Shown here: positions 36,048 to 45,708 of the stretch, piece after piece
Numbering within the stretch: position 1 is the stretch's first letter
How the letters are laid out: every line of letters starts with the position of its first letter
Source: Pseudomonas helleri
Lineage (GTDB): Bacteria; Pseudomonadota; Gammaproteobacteria; Pseudomonadales; Pseudomonadaceae
Assembly: GCF_009600315.1 (NCBI RefSeq)
Contig: NZ_WIWC01000025.1
Location: forward strand, 1-64,000
DNA length: 64,000 nucleotides
Direction: 5' to 3'
Translations under genes and position numbers: made by a program
The notes under the pieces: model-generated
The model's input: only the letters and a program-made list of their open reading frames with translations
What the model was told of the DNA's origin: nothing
The model's database searches: none

Positions 36048-36190
36048 TGTTAGACGCTCTTGATGAGTTGAACCCGGATCCTCAAGGCCTGCGCACAGGC
36101 TTGCGAAGCGGATTTTTCGGCCCACAACAGGGCCATTGTTTTATTCGCCTCGCGTCGTCCTTGCCGACTGATCGAGGCGATCGTTAAACA

Positions 36191-36204
36191 CCCGGCGAAC
36201 CGGG
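36191..36204 (-). terminator. Terminator candidate after cysNC
   Basis: CCCGG-CGAA-CCGGG: a 5-bp GC stem with a stable tetraloop, 9 bp past the cysNC stop, followed on the minus strand by TGTTT. The 165-bp gap to the DUF1214 gene therefore probably separates two transcripts and may hold the promoter for the sulfotransferase set. Confidence 0.5.
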
Positions 36205-36212
36205 CGATGGGG

Positions 36213-38126
36213 CTAGAACTCTTTACTGATGATGCCGCGCGCGGTGAGCACGTCGATGATGTGATCCACGGCTTTGTGCGGCGTCAGCTCGCCGGTCTTG
36301 ATGTGAATGTCCGGCGTGGTCGGCACCTCGTAAGGAGAGTCGATGCCGGTGAAGTTCTTCAACTCGCCACGCCGGACTTTCTTGTACAGACCCTTGGGAT
36401 CGCGCTCCTCGGCCACGGCCAGTGGCGTGTCGACGAAGATCTCGATGAACTCGCCTTCCTGCAGCAGTCTGCGCGCCATCTCACGCTCGGCACGGAAGGG
36501 TGAGATAAAGGCCGTCAACACAATCATCCCGGCATCCACGAACAACTTGGACACTTCGGCTACTCGGCGGATGTTCTCCACCCGGTCGGCATCCGTGAAG
36601 CCCAGGTCGCGGTTCAGGCCGTGGCGCACGTTGTCACCGTCGAGCAGGTAGGTGTGCCGTCCGCGGGCGTACAGGCGGGTTTCCAGCAGGTTGGCGATGG
36701 CCGACTTGCCGGCACCGGACAACCCGGTGAACCACAGCAGTACGGGCTGCTGGCCCATCTGTTCGGCGCGCGCTTTCTTGCTCACATCCACGTGCTGCAT
36801 ATGGATGTTCTGCGAACGACGCAGGGCGAACTCGATCAGGCCCGCACCGACGGTGGCGTTGCTCATGCGATCAATAAGAATGAAGCTGCCGGTTTCGCGG
36901 TTGTCCTTGTAGGCATCGAAGGCGATCTGCTGACTGGTAAAGAGGTTGCACACGCCGATCTCGTTCAGTGCCAGCTCTTTGGCCGCCAAGTGCTCCATGG
37001 TGTTGACGTTGACCTTGTACTTGGGCACCGACAAGGTCACGGACAAGGTTTTGCCGCCGATTTTCATCAAGTAAGGGCGACCGGCGAGCATGGGTTGCTC
37101 ATGCATCCAGATCAGGCTGATCTGGAACTGGTCGGCCACGCTGGTCGGGTCTTGTGCAGTGGACAGTACATCGCCTCGACTGCAATCGACTTCGTCGCTC
37201 AGGGTCAGGGTGATGGACTGTCCGGCCACCGCTTGTTGCAAGTCACCGTCGAGGGTGACGATGCGTGAGATATGGCTCTCTTGGCCGCCCGGCAGCACAC
37301 GCACGCGATCACCGGGCCGAATCACGCCGCTGGCGATGGTGCCGGTGAAACCACGGAAGTCCAGGTTGGGGCGGTTGACCCATTGCACCGGCATGCGGAA
37401 CGACAGTTTCTGCTGGTGTGCCTCATCGATCTCGACCGTTTCCAGATAACCCATCAGCGTGGTGCCGCGATACCAGGGCATGTGTTCGCTTTGTTCAGTG
37501 ATGTTCTCACCGCGTAGGGCGGACATCGGGATAGCGGTGAAATCCTGCAGGCCGATCTGCTTGGCGAAGGCGCGGTAGTCGTCGACGATGGCGTTGAAGA
37601 CTTTCTCCGAATAGTCCATCAGGTCCATCTTGTTGACCGCCAGTACCACCTTGCGAATGCCGAGCAGTGAGGCCAAATAACTGTGGCGCCGGGATTGAGT
37701 GAGCACGCCGCGTCGGGCATCGATCATCACCACGGCCACGTCAGCCGTGGACGCGCCAGTGACCATGTTGCGGGTGTACTGCTCGTGCCCTGGGGTGTCG
37801 GCAACGATGAACTTGCGCCGGTCAGTGGAGAAAAAACGGTAGGCCACGTCGATGGTGATGCCTTGTTCACGCTCGGCGGCCAGGCCGTCCACCAACAGGG
37901 CGAAGTCCAGTTCGCCACCTTGGGTGCCGACTTTTTTCGAGTCAGCCTCCAGCGCTTCCATCTGGTCTTCAAAGAGCATTTTCGAATCGTAGAGCAGGCG
38001 CCCGATCAGGGTGCTCTTGCCATCGTCCACACTGCCGCAGGTCAGGAAGCGCAGCAGGCTCTTGTGCTCGTGGGCCTTGAGGTACTGCTCGATGTCCTCG
38101 GCAATCAGGTCAGATACGTGTGCCAT
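36213..38126 (-). CDS. cysNC: CysNC: sulfate adenylyltransferase GTPase fused to APS kinase
   Basis: 637 aa, bifunctional. The CysN part has G1 GSVDDGKST (31-39), ADTPGHEQ and NKMD. It couples GTP hydrolysis to APS formation by CysD. The CysC part begins near residue 460 with P-loop GLSGAGKS, then [15 protein letters not shown] and [19 protein letters not shown], and phosphorylates APS to PAPS. The start overlaps the cysD stop by one base (TAATG). Its position upstream of a sulfotransferase suggests PAPS supply for sulfation; assimilation to cysteine is the alternative. Confidence 0.93.
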   Translation of the reverse strand: MAHVSDLIAEDIEQYLKAHEHKSLLRFLTCGSVDDGKSTLIGRLLYDSKMLFEDQMEALEADSKKVGTQGGELDFALLVDGLAAEREQGITIDVAYRFFSTDRRKFIVADTPGHEQYTRNMVTGASTADVAVVMIDARRGVLTQSRRHSYLASLLGIRKVVLAVNKMDLMDYSEKVFNAIVDDYRAFAKQIGLQDFTAIPMSALRGENITEQSEHMPWYRGTTLMGYLETVEIDEAHQQKLSFRMPVQWVNRPNLDFRGFTGTIASGVIRPGDRVRVLPGGQESHISRIVTLDGDLQQAVAGQSITLTLSDEVDCSRGDVLSTAQDPTSVADQFQISLIWMHEQPMLAGRPYLMKIGGKTLSVTLSVPKYKVNVNTMEHLAAKELALNEIGVCNLFTSQQIAFDAYKDNRETGSFILIDRMSNATVGAGLIEFALRRSQNIHMQHVDVSKKARAEQMGQQPVLLWFTGLSGAGKSAIANLLETRLYARGRHTYLLDGDNVRHGLNRDLGFTDADRVENIRRVAEVSKLFVDAGMIVLTAFISPFRAEREMARRLLQEGEFIEIFVDTPLAVAEERDPKGLYKKVRRGELKNFTGIDSPYEVPTTPDIHIKTGELTPHKAVDHIIDVLTARGIISKEF

Positions 38127-39025
38127 TAGAAATACCCCTCTTGTTTTTTCTTCTCCATCGACGCGGCCGAGTCGTGGTCGATCATTCGTCCCTGACGCTC
38201 GGATGTACGGGTCAGCAGCATTTCCTGAATGATCTTGGGCAGGGTGTCGGCTTCGGACTCGACGGCACCGGTGAGCGGGTAGCAGCCGAGGGTGCGAAAG
38301 CGCACATTGCGCACCATCGGCACTTCACCGGGGTTGAGGGGCATGCGCTCGTCATCGACCATGATCAGCATTCCGTCGCGCTCGACCACCGGGCGCGGCG
38401 CGGCGAAGTACAGCGGTACGATCGGGATGTTTTCCAGATGGATGTACTGCCAGATGTCCAGTTCGGTCCAGTTGGACAGGGGGAACACGCGAATCGACTC
38501 ACCCTTGTGTTTGCGGGTGTTGTACAGGTGCCAGAGCTCCGGGCGCTGGTTCTTTGGGTCCCAACGGTGCTGGTCGGAGCGGAAGGAAAAAATCCGCTCC
38601 TTGGCCCGGGATTTCTCCTCGTCGCGGCGTGCGCCGCCGAATGCCGCGTCGAAGCCGTAGTGATCCAGCGCCTGCTTCAGACCTTCGGTCTTCATGATGT
38701 CGGTGTGGATTTGCGACCCGTGCTTGAAAGGGCTGATGCCCATTTCAATGCCTTCGGGGTTGGTGTGGGTCAACAGTTCCACGTTCAGTTTGGCCACCAT
38801 CTGATCGCGGAAGCGATACATCTCCTGGAATTTCCAGGTGGTATCGACATGCAGCAAAGGGAAGGGCGGCTTGGCCGGGTAGAAGGCCTTCATGGCCAGG
38901 TGCAACATGACCGCGCTGTCCTTGCCGATGGAGTAGAGCATGACCGGGTTGTCGGATTCGGCGACAACCTCGCGCATGGCCTGGATGCTTTCAGCTTCCA
39001 GTCGTTGCAGGTGGGTAAGCGTCAT
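38126..39025 (-). CDS. cysD: CysD, sulfate adenylyltransferase small subunit (internal start)
   Basis: 299 aa from an internal ATG at 39025 with AAAGGA six nt upstream. It starts where CysD proteins normally start ([13 protein letters not shown]). PP-loop motif [13 protein letters not shown], then [29 protein letters not shown] and [15 protein letters not shown]. It forms APS from sulfate and ATP with CysN. The C-terminal stretch ([22 protein letters not shown]) is closer to what I remember of rhizobial NodP/CysD than of P. aeruginosa CysD, hinting at transfer. It can exist alone or as the C-terminal part of the 637-aa product. Confidence 0.85.
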   Translation of the reverse strand: MTLTHLQRLEAESIQAMREVVAESDNPVMLYSIGKDSAVMLHLAMKAFYPAKPPFPLLHVDTTWKFQEMYRFRDQMVAKLNVELLTHTNPEGIEMGISPFKHGSQIHTDIMKTEGLKQALDHYGFDAAFGGARRDEEKSRAKERIFSFRSDQHRWDPKNQRPELWHLYNTRKHKGESIRVFPLSNWTELDIWQYIHLENIPIVPLYFAAPRPVVERDGMLIMVDDERMPLNPGEVPMVRNVRFRTLGCYPLTGAVESEADTLPKIIQEMLLTRTSERQGRMIDHDSAASMEKKKQEGYF

Positions 39026-40039
39026 AGATCGTCCTTTCGCTTTTTGTTGTTGTCGCTTATCAACGTACAACTGCCGCGGTTCGGACTTATGCGCGACTTG
39101 ATGTTTTAACATCAGGCGCAACATCTGCAGCATGGGGTTACGCGGCAGGGTGCAGGCGTCATCGGTCACGGTGTCGAGGCCATTGTCCTGGCTGATGCGC
39201 TCAGCTTGCTGGCTGATGTGGGTCGCCAACTCACGGGCACCGCTGAGCATTGCGCTGGCTTGCGGCAAGTGAAACAGCAGCAGCCGGTCGGCGTGCTCGC
39301 CGGCCCAGGTGATAAAGGCGGCCGCGCGTTGCCAGTGCATGCCCGAGAGCAGAGCGAACACCTTGCGTTCGGCGCAGCGATGCAGGCGGTCGAAGAACGC
39401 CACCAGATGGGGCGCGCGCAGCCCGTCTTCGTAGGGCATCCACATCACCTTGCCGCGATTGCTGACCGCGCGCAGGACGCCATAACTGAGTTTGCCCTGA
39501 TCGTTAGGCGCACCGTAGTCGTCGATCCAGAGGATCTCGCCGTTCTGCGTGCGTGCCTGTTCAAGAATGTGTTCGTAGGTGCTGGCGTACCAGCGCTGCA
39601 CGGCCGATGAAGCCTTGGCGACCCGTTTGGCCGGGCGTTCGGCATTGAGCTGCCAGCGTTGCAAATAATGGGCGGCGGTACGTTCGGGCAGGTCGATAGC
39701 ATGCAGCTGTTTGACCAGTGCCTGCATCGCCTCCAGATGCCAGAGCGGGAATGGCAGTTGGTGGCGCTCCGGCAATGTGCTGACCAGCAACAGGTACACA
39801 TGCTTCTCCTGCTCGGCCGAGAGCGTGCGGCCCTCACCTTGCTTGCGCCCGCGGTCGCGTACCGGCACGGCACTCCAGCCGCCCGCCTGCCAGGCCTTGT
39901 AGGCGGCAATGATGGTGGGTGATGAAAGCCCGGTGTCCAGGCTGATGGCTTTGAGGGTGCTGCCACCAATGCGCAACTGCACAGCGCGCAGACGCAGGGT
40001 GTTGATTTGTGGAACAGAGAGCTGATTGCCGTGAGACAC
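38126..40039 (-). CDS. IS630-transposase-like protein in frame with CysD (637-aa fusion)
   Basis: One uninterrupted frame. Residues 1-337 look like a domesticated IS630-type transposase: an HTH at about 15-60 ([20 protein letters not shown]) and a DDE-like fold at 165-275. The first acidic residue is kept (WIDDYGAP), but the second motif reads [10 protein letters not shown] where LDNASIHRA is usual, and the third lacks the Glu, so it should not transpose. Residues 339-637 are complete CysD. GTG at 40039 has AGGAG five nt upstream, so the long form is translatable. No inverted repeats of an insertion sequence were seen. It may make a fusion, two proteins, or both. Confidence 0.75.
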   Translation of the reverse strand: MSHGNQLSVPQINTLRLRAVQLRIGGSTLKAISLDTGLSSPTIIAAYKAWQAGGWSAVPVRDRGRKQGEGRTLSAEQEKHVYLLLVSTLPERHQLPFPLWHLEAMQALVKQLHAIDLPERTAAHYLQRWQLNAERPAKRVAKASSAVQRWYASTYEHILEQARTQNGEILWIDDYGAPNDQGKLSYGVLRAVSNRGKVMWMPYEDGLRAPHLVAFFDRLHRCAERKVFALLSGMHWQRAAAFITWAGEHADRLLLFHLPQASAMLSGARELATHISQQAERISQDNGLDTVTDDACTLPRNPMLQMLRLMLKHQVAHKSEPRQLYVDKRQQQKAKGRSMTLTHLQRLEAESIQAMREVVAESDNPVMLYSIGKDSAVMLHLAMKAFYPAKPPFPLLHVDTTWKFQEMYRFRDQMVAKLNVELLTHTNPEGIEMGISPFKHGSQIHTDIMKTEGLKQALDHYGFDAAFGGARRDEEKSRAKERIFSFRSDQHRWDPKNQRPELWHLYNTRKHKGESIRVFPLSNWTELDIWQYIHLENIPIVPLYFAAPRPVVERDGMLIMVDDERMPLNPGEVPMVRNVRFRTLGCYPLTGAVESEADTLPKIIQEMLLTRTSERQGRMIDHDSAASMEKKKQEGYF

Positions 40040-40125
40040 AGGAACTCCTGTTAAACATCCAGTTGCTTATTGGTCTTGTTGTGGATGGCTGTACTGTTCG
40101 CTGATCTGAAAAACGGTGCATAGGC

Positions 40126-40140
40126 CGTATGGACCATACG
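40126..40140. promoter_or_regulatory. Perfect palindrome in the cysD/cysQ divergent promoter
   Basis: CGTATGG-A-CCATACG, seven perfect base pairs around one base, lies 23 bp upstream of the cysQ start and 86 bp upstream of the transposase-like protein's GTG. It is a candidate operator for coordinate control of PAPS synthesis and PAP removal. The HTH protein next door is one possible ligand. Confidence 0.5.
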
Positions 40141-40163
40141 AAGAACAAAAACAGGAGAAACCC

Positions 40164-40928
40164 ATGAACGCGTCAATGGCTGTTCTGCTTGAAGACGTCA
40201 TCGGTATTGCTCGCGCAGCGGGCGAACGGGTGATGGAGGTATACCGCTCGGATTTCGAGGTGCGCGGCAAGGTCGATGCCTCCCCGGTGACCGAAGCTGA
40301 CGAGCGCGCCGAGACCTTGATTCTGCAAGCCTTGGCGGCGCGCACCCCGCAGATTCCGGTGATTTCGGAAGAAGCCGCTGCGGCGGGTCAGGTGCCCGAA
40401 GTGCATGAGCGTTTCTGGCTAGTGGACCCGCTGGATGGCACCAAGGAATTTATCAATCGCAACGGTGAGTTCACCGTCAATATCGCCCTGATCGATAACG
40501 GCGAACCGGTGCTGGGCGTCGTGCTGGCGCCTGCACTGGAGCGTTTGTTTGCGGGGGCTCGTGATTGCGGCGCCTTTATCGAACAAGGCGGACAGCGTTT
40601 GGCCATTCAGTGTCGAGCGGTGCCAGACGAGGGGCTGGACGTGGTTGCCAGCCGCTCCCATGGTGATGCCGAGGCGCTGGATGCCTTCCTCGACGGGCGC
40701 AAGGTACGCTCTGTGAAAAGTGCTGGTTCATCGCTGAAGATTTGCCTGGTGGCTGCTGGCGAGGCCGACCTTTATCCACGTCTTGGGCGCACCATGGAGT
40801 GGGACATCGCCGCGGGTCATGCGGTGTTGGTCGCTGCTGGCGGACAGGTGTTTACGTTGACCGGAGAGGGTCTTCGTTATGGCAAGCCCGGCCTGGACAA
40901 CCCGCATTTTTACGCTCGCGGACTGTAG
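40164..40928 (+). CDS. cysQ: CysQ, 3'(2'),5'-bisphosphate nucleotidase
   Basis: 254 aa, Mg2+-dependent, Li+-sensitive phosphatase family. It hydrolyses PAP to AMP, removing the inhibitory by-product of PAPS-dependent sulfation or reduction. Metal motifs: PVTEAD (41-46), EE at 69-70, DPLDGT (88-93) and a C-terminal EWDIAAG. AGGAGA seven nt upstream of the ATG at 40164. Divergent from the cysD operon, completing a PAPS synthesis, use and recycling set. The stop codon TAG is inside the first bases of a REP element. Confidence 0.9.
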   Translation: MNASMAVLLEDVIGIARAAGERVMEVYRSDFEVRGKVDASPVTEADERAETLILQALAARTPQIPVISEEAAAAGQVPEVHERFWLVDPLDGTKEFINRNGEFTVNIALIDNGEPVLGVVLAPALERLFAGARDCGAFIEQGGQRLAIQCRAVPDEGLDVVASRSHGDAEALDAFLDGRKVRSVKSAGSSLKICLVAAGEADLYPRLGRTMEWDIAAGHAVLVAAGGQVFTLTGEGLRYGKPGLDNPHFYARGL

Positions 40929-41207
40929 TCGCTGACGAGGAACGAAGGCTGCGAGCGGCGATGGTGGTGTGCCTGACACTCCGCGTTGAAGGGTTTTACG
41001 AAGGCTTCGCCGCCGATCGCAGCCTCGCGGAGCTCGTCAGCTGCTACAAGGATTTTTGCTGCCCGTAGCAGTTGACGAGTAGTGCGAGGCTACGTTCGAC
41101 GATGCAATCGTCGCAAAAGCTCAACTCGGGCATGGGGGGGGGCCTGATGCATTTACGACGGCTTCCCCGCCGATCGCAGCCTCGCAGAGCTCGTCAGCGG
41201 GGGTACG
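40925..41207. repeat. REP/BIME-like cluster
   Basis: Starts with GTAGTCGCTGACGAGGAACG, which includes the cysQ stop codon. It then carries two degenerate units, each with TTTACGA-GGCTTC-CCGCCGATCGCAGCCTCGC and GAGCTCGTCAGC, and an 8-G run near 41134. It shares its core words with 11041-11172 and 26077-26350. The copies are more diverged than those at 26113-26350. Confidence 0.82.
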
Positions 41208-41624
41208 TCAAGCCGATGTACTGACCATCGACCCCGAACTGTTGCCGCCTTGGGCCAATACGGCCTGCAACAAGGCCGCCGTCGCCGTTTGCAACGCTGC
41301 CGCCGTGGCGGTGATTTGCGCTTGAGCACCAGCAATCGCCGCTGCCTTCGCGTCCGCGTTTTGTTCGCTGGACTGGATGCGCTGCAGCGCCTGCTGCTGT
41401 TGCTGAAGCTGTTTTTGCAATTGGGCTATCTGCTTTTTCAGCTGTTTTACGATATCGGAACTGTCATCGCTGCTTTCGGCAGTAGCACCCGATGTCGCCT
41501 TGGTATTGATCTTCTGCGGCTGCTCCGTCACTCCCGTCTCACTCACCGCAGCGTTGTCCGCGGCTTTAGGCGTTACCCCCGCAATATTGATGCTGGCTCC
41601 AAGGCTTGGGATGCTGCTGACCAT
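41208..41624 (-). CDS. FlxA-like coiled-coil protein
   Basis: 138 aa. A low-complexity N-terminus (Ser, Ala, Thr rich) precedes a Gln/Leu-rich coiled coil at about residues 55-95 (QLKKQIAQLQKQLQQQQQAL), then an Ala-rich helix. This is the FlxA family pattern. The E. coli member is flagellar sigma28-dependent with unknown function. No signal peptide and no flagellar gene nearby. Alone between a REP cluster and a TauD operon. Confidence 0.75.
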   Translation of the reverse strand: MVSSIPSLGASINIAGVTPKAADNAAVSETGVTEQPQKINTKATSGATAESSDDSSDIVKQLKKQIAQLQKQLQQQQQALQRIQSSEQNADAKAAAIAGAQAQITATAAALQTATAALLQAVLAQGGNSSGSMVSTSA

Positions 41625-41889
41625 GGCGTTTGTCCTTTAAACCTTAAGTTGTTCAAGGCCATCGGCAGGCGAGCAAAGGTCTTTAGGCTCAAGTCGCATT
41701 TAAAACCTCATGTAGGACATATCCTTATTCTCTAACGGTATTTAAATTAATTTTCTTATATCTATAAAGTCACTCCCCTGCGTACAGGTCGACCAATCGA
41801 CGCGCCGCACGAAATGAACGAACACGGGACCTCCGTGAGTTTCTGATCGATTAGCGCGCCATTGGGCGTGCTCTGCGTGGGAGTGTTTT

Positions 41890-42786
41890 ATGTCTGCACC
41901 GTCGGCTTCTGCGATTGCTCCGAGCATCGCCCCTCAGTCTTTTCACATTCGTCCCTTCAGCGGTGCCGTAGGCGCTGAAATCATTGGGCTTGACCTGGCT
42001 TTGCCAGTCAACGATGAGGACTTCGCGCGTATTCATCGCGCCCACCTTGAGCACCATGTGGTGGTGTTCCGTGATCAGCGCATCACGCCAGAACAACAAA
42101 TCGCATTTAGCCGCCGTTTCGGTGTATTGCAAATCCATGTGCTCAAACAGTTCCTGCTGACAGGCCACCCGGAAATTCTCATCGTCTCGAATGTGATCGA
42201 GAACGGCCAAGCCATCGGCCTCGGTGACGCGGGTAAGTTCTGGCACTCGGACTTGTCCTATAAAGAGCTGCCCAGTCTGGGTTCCATGCTGCATGCCCAA
42301 GAGCTGCCCGCCGAAGGCGGCGATACGTTGTTTGCCGACATGCATCACGCCTGGGACACCCTGCCGCAAGCCTTACGCCAAGCAGTCGAAGGCCGCTCGG
42401 CAGCGCATTCCTATACCGCGCGTTACAGCGAAACCAAATTCGAAGGCAATTGGCGCCCGACTCTCACCCCGGAACAACTGGCGCAGGTCCACGAAGTGGT
42501 GCATCCGGTCGTACGCACCCACCCGGAAAATGGGCGCAAGGCGTTGTTTGTCAGTGAAGGCTTCACCACCCGCATCATCGGCCTGCCTGACGACGAAAGC
42601 CGTGAGTTGCTGGCTCAGCTCTACGCCCACAGCGTGCGCCCGGAAAATAGCTATCGGCATCAATGGCAACCCCATGATCTGGTGTTTTGGGATAACCGTT
42701 CGTTGATCCACCTCGCGGCCGGTTGCCCCAGCCATCTGCGCCGCACGCTCTACCGCACCACCATTCAAGGCGACGCGCCTTACTGA
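41890..42786 (+). CDS. TauD/TfdA-family Fe(II)/2-oxoglutarate dioxygenase
   Basis: 298 aa. The iron ligands are H119 and D121 in FWHSDLSY and the distal H274 in SLIHLA. The 2-oxoglutarate Arg is in HLRRTLYRTTI. The family cleaves taurine, alkylsulfates or phenoxy acids oxidatively. It heads an operon with a NitT/TauT-type ABC importer, so release of sulfite or sulfate from an imported organosulfur compound is likely. TauD and AtsK are the closest described alternatives. GGGAG upstream of the ATG. Confidence 0.85.
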   Translation: MSAPSASAIAPSIAPQSFHIRPFSGAVGAEIIGLDLALPVNDEDFARIHRAHLEHHVVVFRDQRITPEQQIAFSRRFGVLQIHVLKQFLLTGHPEILIVSNVIENGQAIGLGDAGKFWHSDLSYKELPSLGSMLHAQELPAEGGDTLFADMHHAWDTLPQALRQAVEGRSAAHSYTARYSETKFEGNWRPTLTPEQLAQVHEVVHPVVRTHPENGRKALFVSEGFTTRIIGLPDDESRELLAQLYAHSVRPENSYRHQWQPHDLVFWDNRSLIHLAAGCPSHLRRTLYRTTIQGDAPY

Positions 42787-42819
42787 TCCGCCACGCTTTG
42801 GCTATTTCAAGGAACACTC

Positions 42820-43833
42820 ATGGCTCTATCAATAAAAACGCTGGCCGCCAGTCTTGGTATCAGTTTGCTTGCCAGCTCTTTTCTGGCGCCGAATCTGGCT
42901 CATGCCGAAGGCGAGATTCGTATCGCGGAACAGTTCGGCATTGTTTATCTGTTGCTCAATGTGGTGCGCGATCAACAGCTGATCGAGAAACACGGCAAGG
43001 AGGAGGGCATCGACATCAAGGTGGACTGGACGCAGTTGTCCGGCGGCGCGGCGATCAACGATGCCTTGCTCTCCGGTTCGATTGATATTGCCGGTGCCGG
43101 GGTGGGCCCGCTGCTGACGATTTGGGACCGAACCCACGGTCGGCAAAACATCAAGGCTGTGGCGTCGTTGGGCAACTTTCCGTACTACCTCGTGAGCAAT
43201 AACCCGCATGTCAAAACCATTGCCGACATCACTGATAAGGACCGTATTGCCGTTCCGGCCGTCGGCGTGTCGGTGCAGTCGCGTTTTCTTCAATACGCGG
43301 CGGCCAAGCAGTGGGGCAACAAGGAATTCAATCGACTGGACAAGTACACCCTCGCGCTGCCGCACCCTGATGCCACGGCGGCACTGATTGCGGGCGGTAC
43401 TGAATTGAGCGGGCATTTTTCCAATCCGCCGTTTCAGGATCAGGCGTTGAAGAACCCCAACGTGCATGTGGTGCTCGACAGCTACGACCTGCTCGGCCCC
43501 AACTCACCGACGGTGCTGTTTGCCACCGAGAAATTTCGCAACGACAACCCTAAAACCTATAAAGCCTTCACCGAAGCGCTGGCCGAAGCGGCCGAATTTG
43601 CCCAACACGACAAAGGCGCCGCAGCCGATACCTATATCCGCGTGACCAAAGCCAACATCGACCGCGACGAGCTGTTGAAAATCATCGACAACCCGCAGTA
43701 CGAATTCACCGTGACGCCGAAAAACACTTACCCGCTGGCTGAATTCATGTACCGCATCGGCGCGATCAAACACAAACCCGAGTCCTGGAAGGATTATTTC
43801 TTTCAGGACGCAAAACCATTGCAGGGGAGCTGA
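42820..43833 (+). CDS. NitT/TauT-family ABC substrate-binding protein
   Basis: 337 aa. Signal peptide 1-29 with probable cleavage after AHA. The mature protein shows the NMT1/SsuA-like fold: YLLLNVVRDQQLIEKHG, then GAAINDALLSGSIDIAGAGVGPLL and IAVPAVGVSVQSRFLQYAA. It belongs to the aliphatic sulfonate/taurine/nitrate receptor group but is not TauA itself. The substrate is inferred from the TauD partner as an organosulfur compound. AAGGA upstream. Confidence 0.85.
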   Translation: MALSIKTLAASLGISLLASSFLAPNLAHAEGEIRIAEQFGIVYLLLNVVRDQQLIEKHGKEEGIDIKVDWTQLSGGAAINDALLSGSIDIAGAGVGPLLTIWDRTHGRQNIKAVASLGNFPYYLVSNNPHVKTIADITDKDRIAVPAVGVSVQSRFLQYAAAKQWGNKEFNRLDKYTLALPHPDATAALIAGGTELSGHFSNPPFQDQALKNPNVHVVLDSYDLLGPNSPTVLFATEKFRNDNPKTYKAFTEALAEAAEFAQHDKGAAADTYIRVTKANIDRDELLKIIDNPQYEFTVTPKNTYPLAEFMYRIGAIKHKPESWKDYFFQDAKPLQGS

Positions 43834-43838
43834 TCACC

Positions 43839-44699
43839 ATGAACGCTTCTGTGCAAGGCCACACGGCCAGCCACTTGAATACAACAGGGCCTGCCTTGTT
43901 GTCGGTTGATAACGTCAGCCTCGAATACCGCACGCCGCAACGTGTGGTGCGGGCTACCCATCAGGTCAGTTTCGAAATTGACCCGGCGGACCGTTTTATC
44001 CTGTTGGGCCCTTCCGGGTGCGGCAAGTCCACTTTGCTCAAGGCAGTGGCCGGTTTTCACCCGCCCTGTGAAGGGCAGATCAGCTTGCAGGGCCAAACCG
44101 TAACGGCACCGGGACCAGACCGCATGGTGGTGTTTCAGGAGTTCGATCAACTGCCGCCCTGGAAGACCGTCAAGCAGAACGTCATGTTCCCGCTAGTAGC
44201 TTCAAAAACCCTGCCTCGGCGCGAGGCTGAAGAGCGGGCGCTGCATTATCTGGAGAAGGTGGGGTTGGCAGCGTTTGCCGACGCCTACCCGCACACGCTG
44301 TCGGGTGGTATGAAAGCCCGCGTGGCCATCGCGCGTGCGCTGGCCATGCAGCCCAAAATCCTGTTGATGGACGAACCCTTCGCCGCCCTCGACGCCCTGA
44401 CCCGGCGCAAGATGCAGGAGGAGTTGCTGCTGCTGTGGGAGGAGGTGCGCTTCACGTTGTTGTTCGTCACCCATTCCATCGAAGAAGCCTTGGTGGTGGG
44501 CAATCGCATCCTGCTGTTGTCACCCCATCCGGGCCGCGTACGGGCCGAGATCAACAGCCATCAATACAACCTGCACAGCCTGGGTGGTCTGGAATTTCAG
44601 CACACGGCGCGGCGCATTCATCGGTTGCTGTTTGATGAGGCTGACACCGCAAACCCGGAACACGCCCTGAATTTTGCCGATATTCGTATTGCTTATTGA
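43839..44699 (+). CDS. NitT/TauT-family ABC ATP-binding protein
   Basis: 286 aa. Walker A GPSGCGKSTL near residue 65, signature LSGGMKARVAIARAL, Walker B ILLMDEPFAALDALT, H-loop VTHSIEEAL. It is longer than SsuB/TauB by about 20 residues at the C-terminus. Starts 5 nt after the binding-protein stop; GGGAG upstream. Confidence 0.88.
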   Translation: MNASVQGHTASHLNTTGPALLSVDNVSLEYRTPQRVVRATHQVSFEIDPADRFILLGPSGCGKSTLLKAVAGFHPPCEGQISLQGQTVTAPGPDRMVVFQEFDQLPPWKTVKQNVMFPLVASKTLPRREAEERALHYLEKVGLAAFADAYPHTLSGGMKARVAIARALAMQPKILLMDEPFAALDALTRRKMQEELLLLWEEVRFTLLFVTHSIEEALVVGNRILLLSPHPGRVRAEINSHQYNLHSLGGLEFQHTARRIHRLLFDEADTANPEHALNFADIRIAY

Positions 44700-44717
44700 G
44701 CCCTGGAGGATTGCCCG

Positions 44718-45584
44718 ATGAGCCCATCATCATCTGTACGCGCGGAATACGAAGTGCACCTTGAACCGCTGGTGTCCGTGCCACTGGAACGCGAACTGCC
44801 CCTTGGGCAACGCTTATGGCAACAAGGCTGGTTGCGCAAAAGCCTGATATTGGTGGTGCTGGCCGTGCTCTGGGAAGTGGTGGCGCGGGTGCAGAACAAC
44901 GACTTGTTGCTGCCCAGCTTTGTGCAAACGGCCAGCGCGCTGTTTGACGGCCTGATCAGCGGCGAATTGCTGAGTAAGGTCGGTATTTCGTTAGTGGTGC
45001 TGCTCAAGGGCTACCTGATCGGCATTGTGCTGGCCTTTGCCTTGACCACGTTGGCGGTGTCGACCCAATTGGGACGCGACCTGTTGAGCACCTTGACCTC
45101 GATGTTCAACCCGCTGCCGGCCATCGCGTTATTACCACTGGCGCTGTTGTGGTTTGGACTTGGGCAAAACAGCCTGATTTTTGTGTTGGTGCATTCGGTG
45201 TTATGGGCGCTGGCGCTCAACACCTATGCAGGTTTTCTCGGGGTCTCGGAAACCCTGCGCATGGCCGGGCGCAATTACGGCCTGAAGGGTATTCGTTTTG
45301 TGTTGTTTATCCTGATTCCCGCGGCGCTGCCGTCGATTCTCGCCGGGTTGAAAATCGGTTGGGCTTTCGCCTGGCGCACCTTGATCGCCGCCGAGCTGGT
45401 GTTTGGCGCCACCAGCGGCAAAGGCGGGCTGGGTTGGTACATCTTTCAGAACCGTAACGAGTTGTACACCGACAAGGTATTTGCCGGGCTGGCGGTGGTG
45501 ATTCTGATTGGCTTGTTGGTGGAGAACCTGGTGTTTGACACGCTGGAGCGTGTGACGGTGAAGCGCTGGGGCATGCAGCGCTGA
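44718..45584 (+). CDS. NitT/TauT-family ABC permease
   Basis: 288 aa, SsuC/TauC-type inner-membrane permease with six helices after a 40-residue cytoplasmic N-terminus. EAA loop region YGLKGIRFVLFILIPAALP. GGAGG upstream. It is the last gene of the TauD operon; the next gene starts 124 bp later with its own ribosome site. Confidence 0.87.
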   Translation: MSPSSSVRAEYEVHLEPLVSVPLERELPLGQRLWQQGWLRKSLILVVLAVLWEVVARVQNNDLLLPSFVQTASALFDGLISGELLSKVGISLVVLLKGYLIGIVLAFALTTLAVSTQLGRDLLSTLTSMFNPLPAIALLPLALLWFGLGQNSLIFVLVHSVLWALALNTYAGFLGVSETLRMAGRNYGLKGIRFVLFILIPAALPSILAGLKIGWAFAWRTLIAAELVFGATSGKGGLGWYIFQNRNELYTDKVFAGLAVVILIGLLVENLVFDTLERVTVKRWGMQR

Positions 45585-45708
45585 CTCGATTGAGTGCCAC
45601 CCGGCAGGTTCCAAACATTTGAATCCTGAGGTGAGCCTGTTCTAAACAAATACGCAAACAGCGGTTACAGTGGTCCTCAAAAACAGGCACAAACGTGAGG
45701 ACAACACT

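Noticed and set aside
38126..40039. Intact insertion sequence carrying cysD
   Set aside because: The transposase active site is degraded, there are no terminal inverted repeats or target duplication, and the frame continues into cysD.
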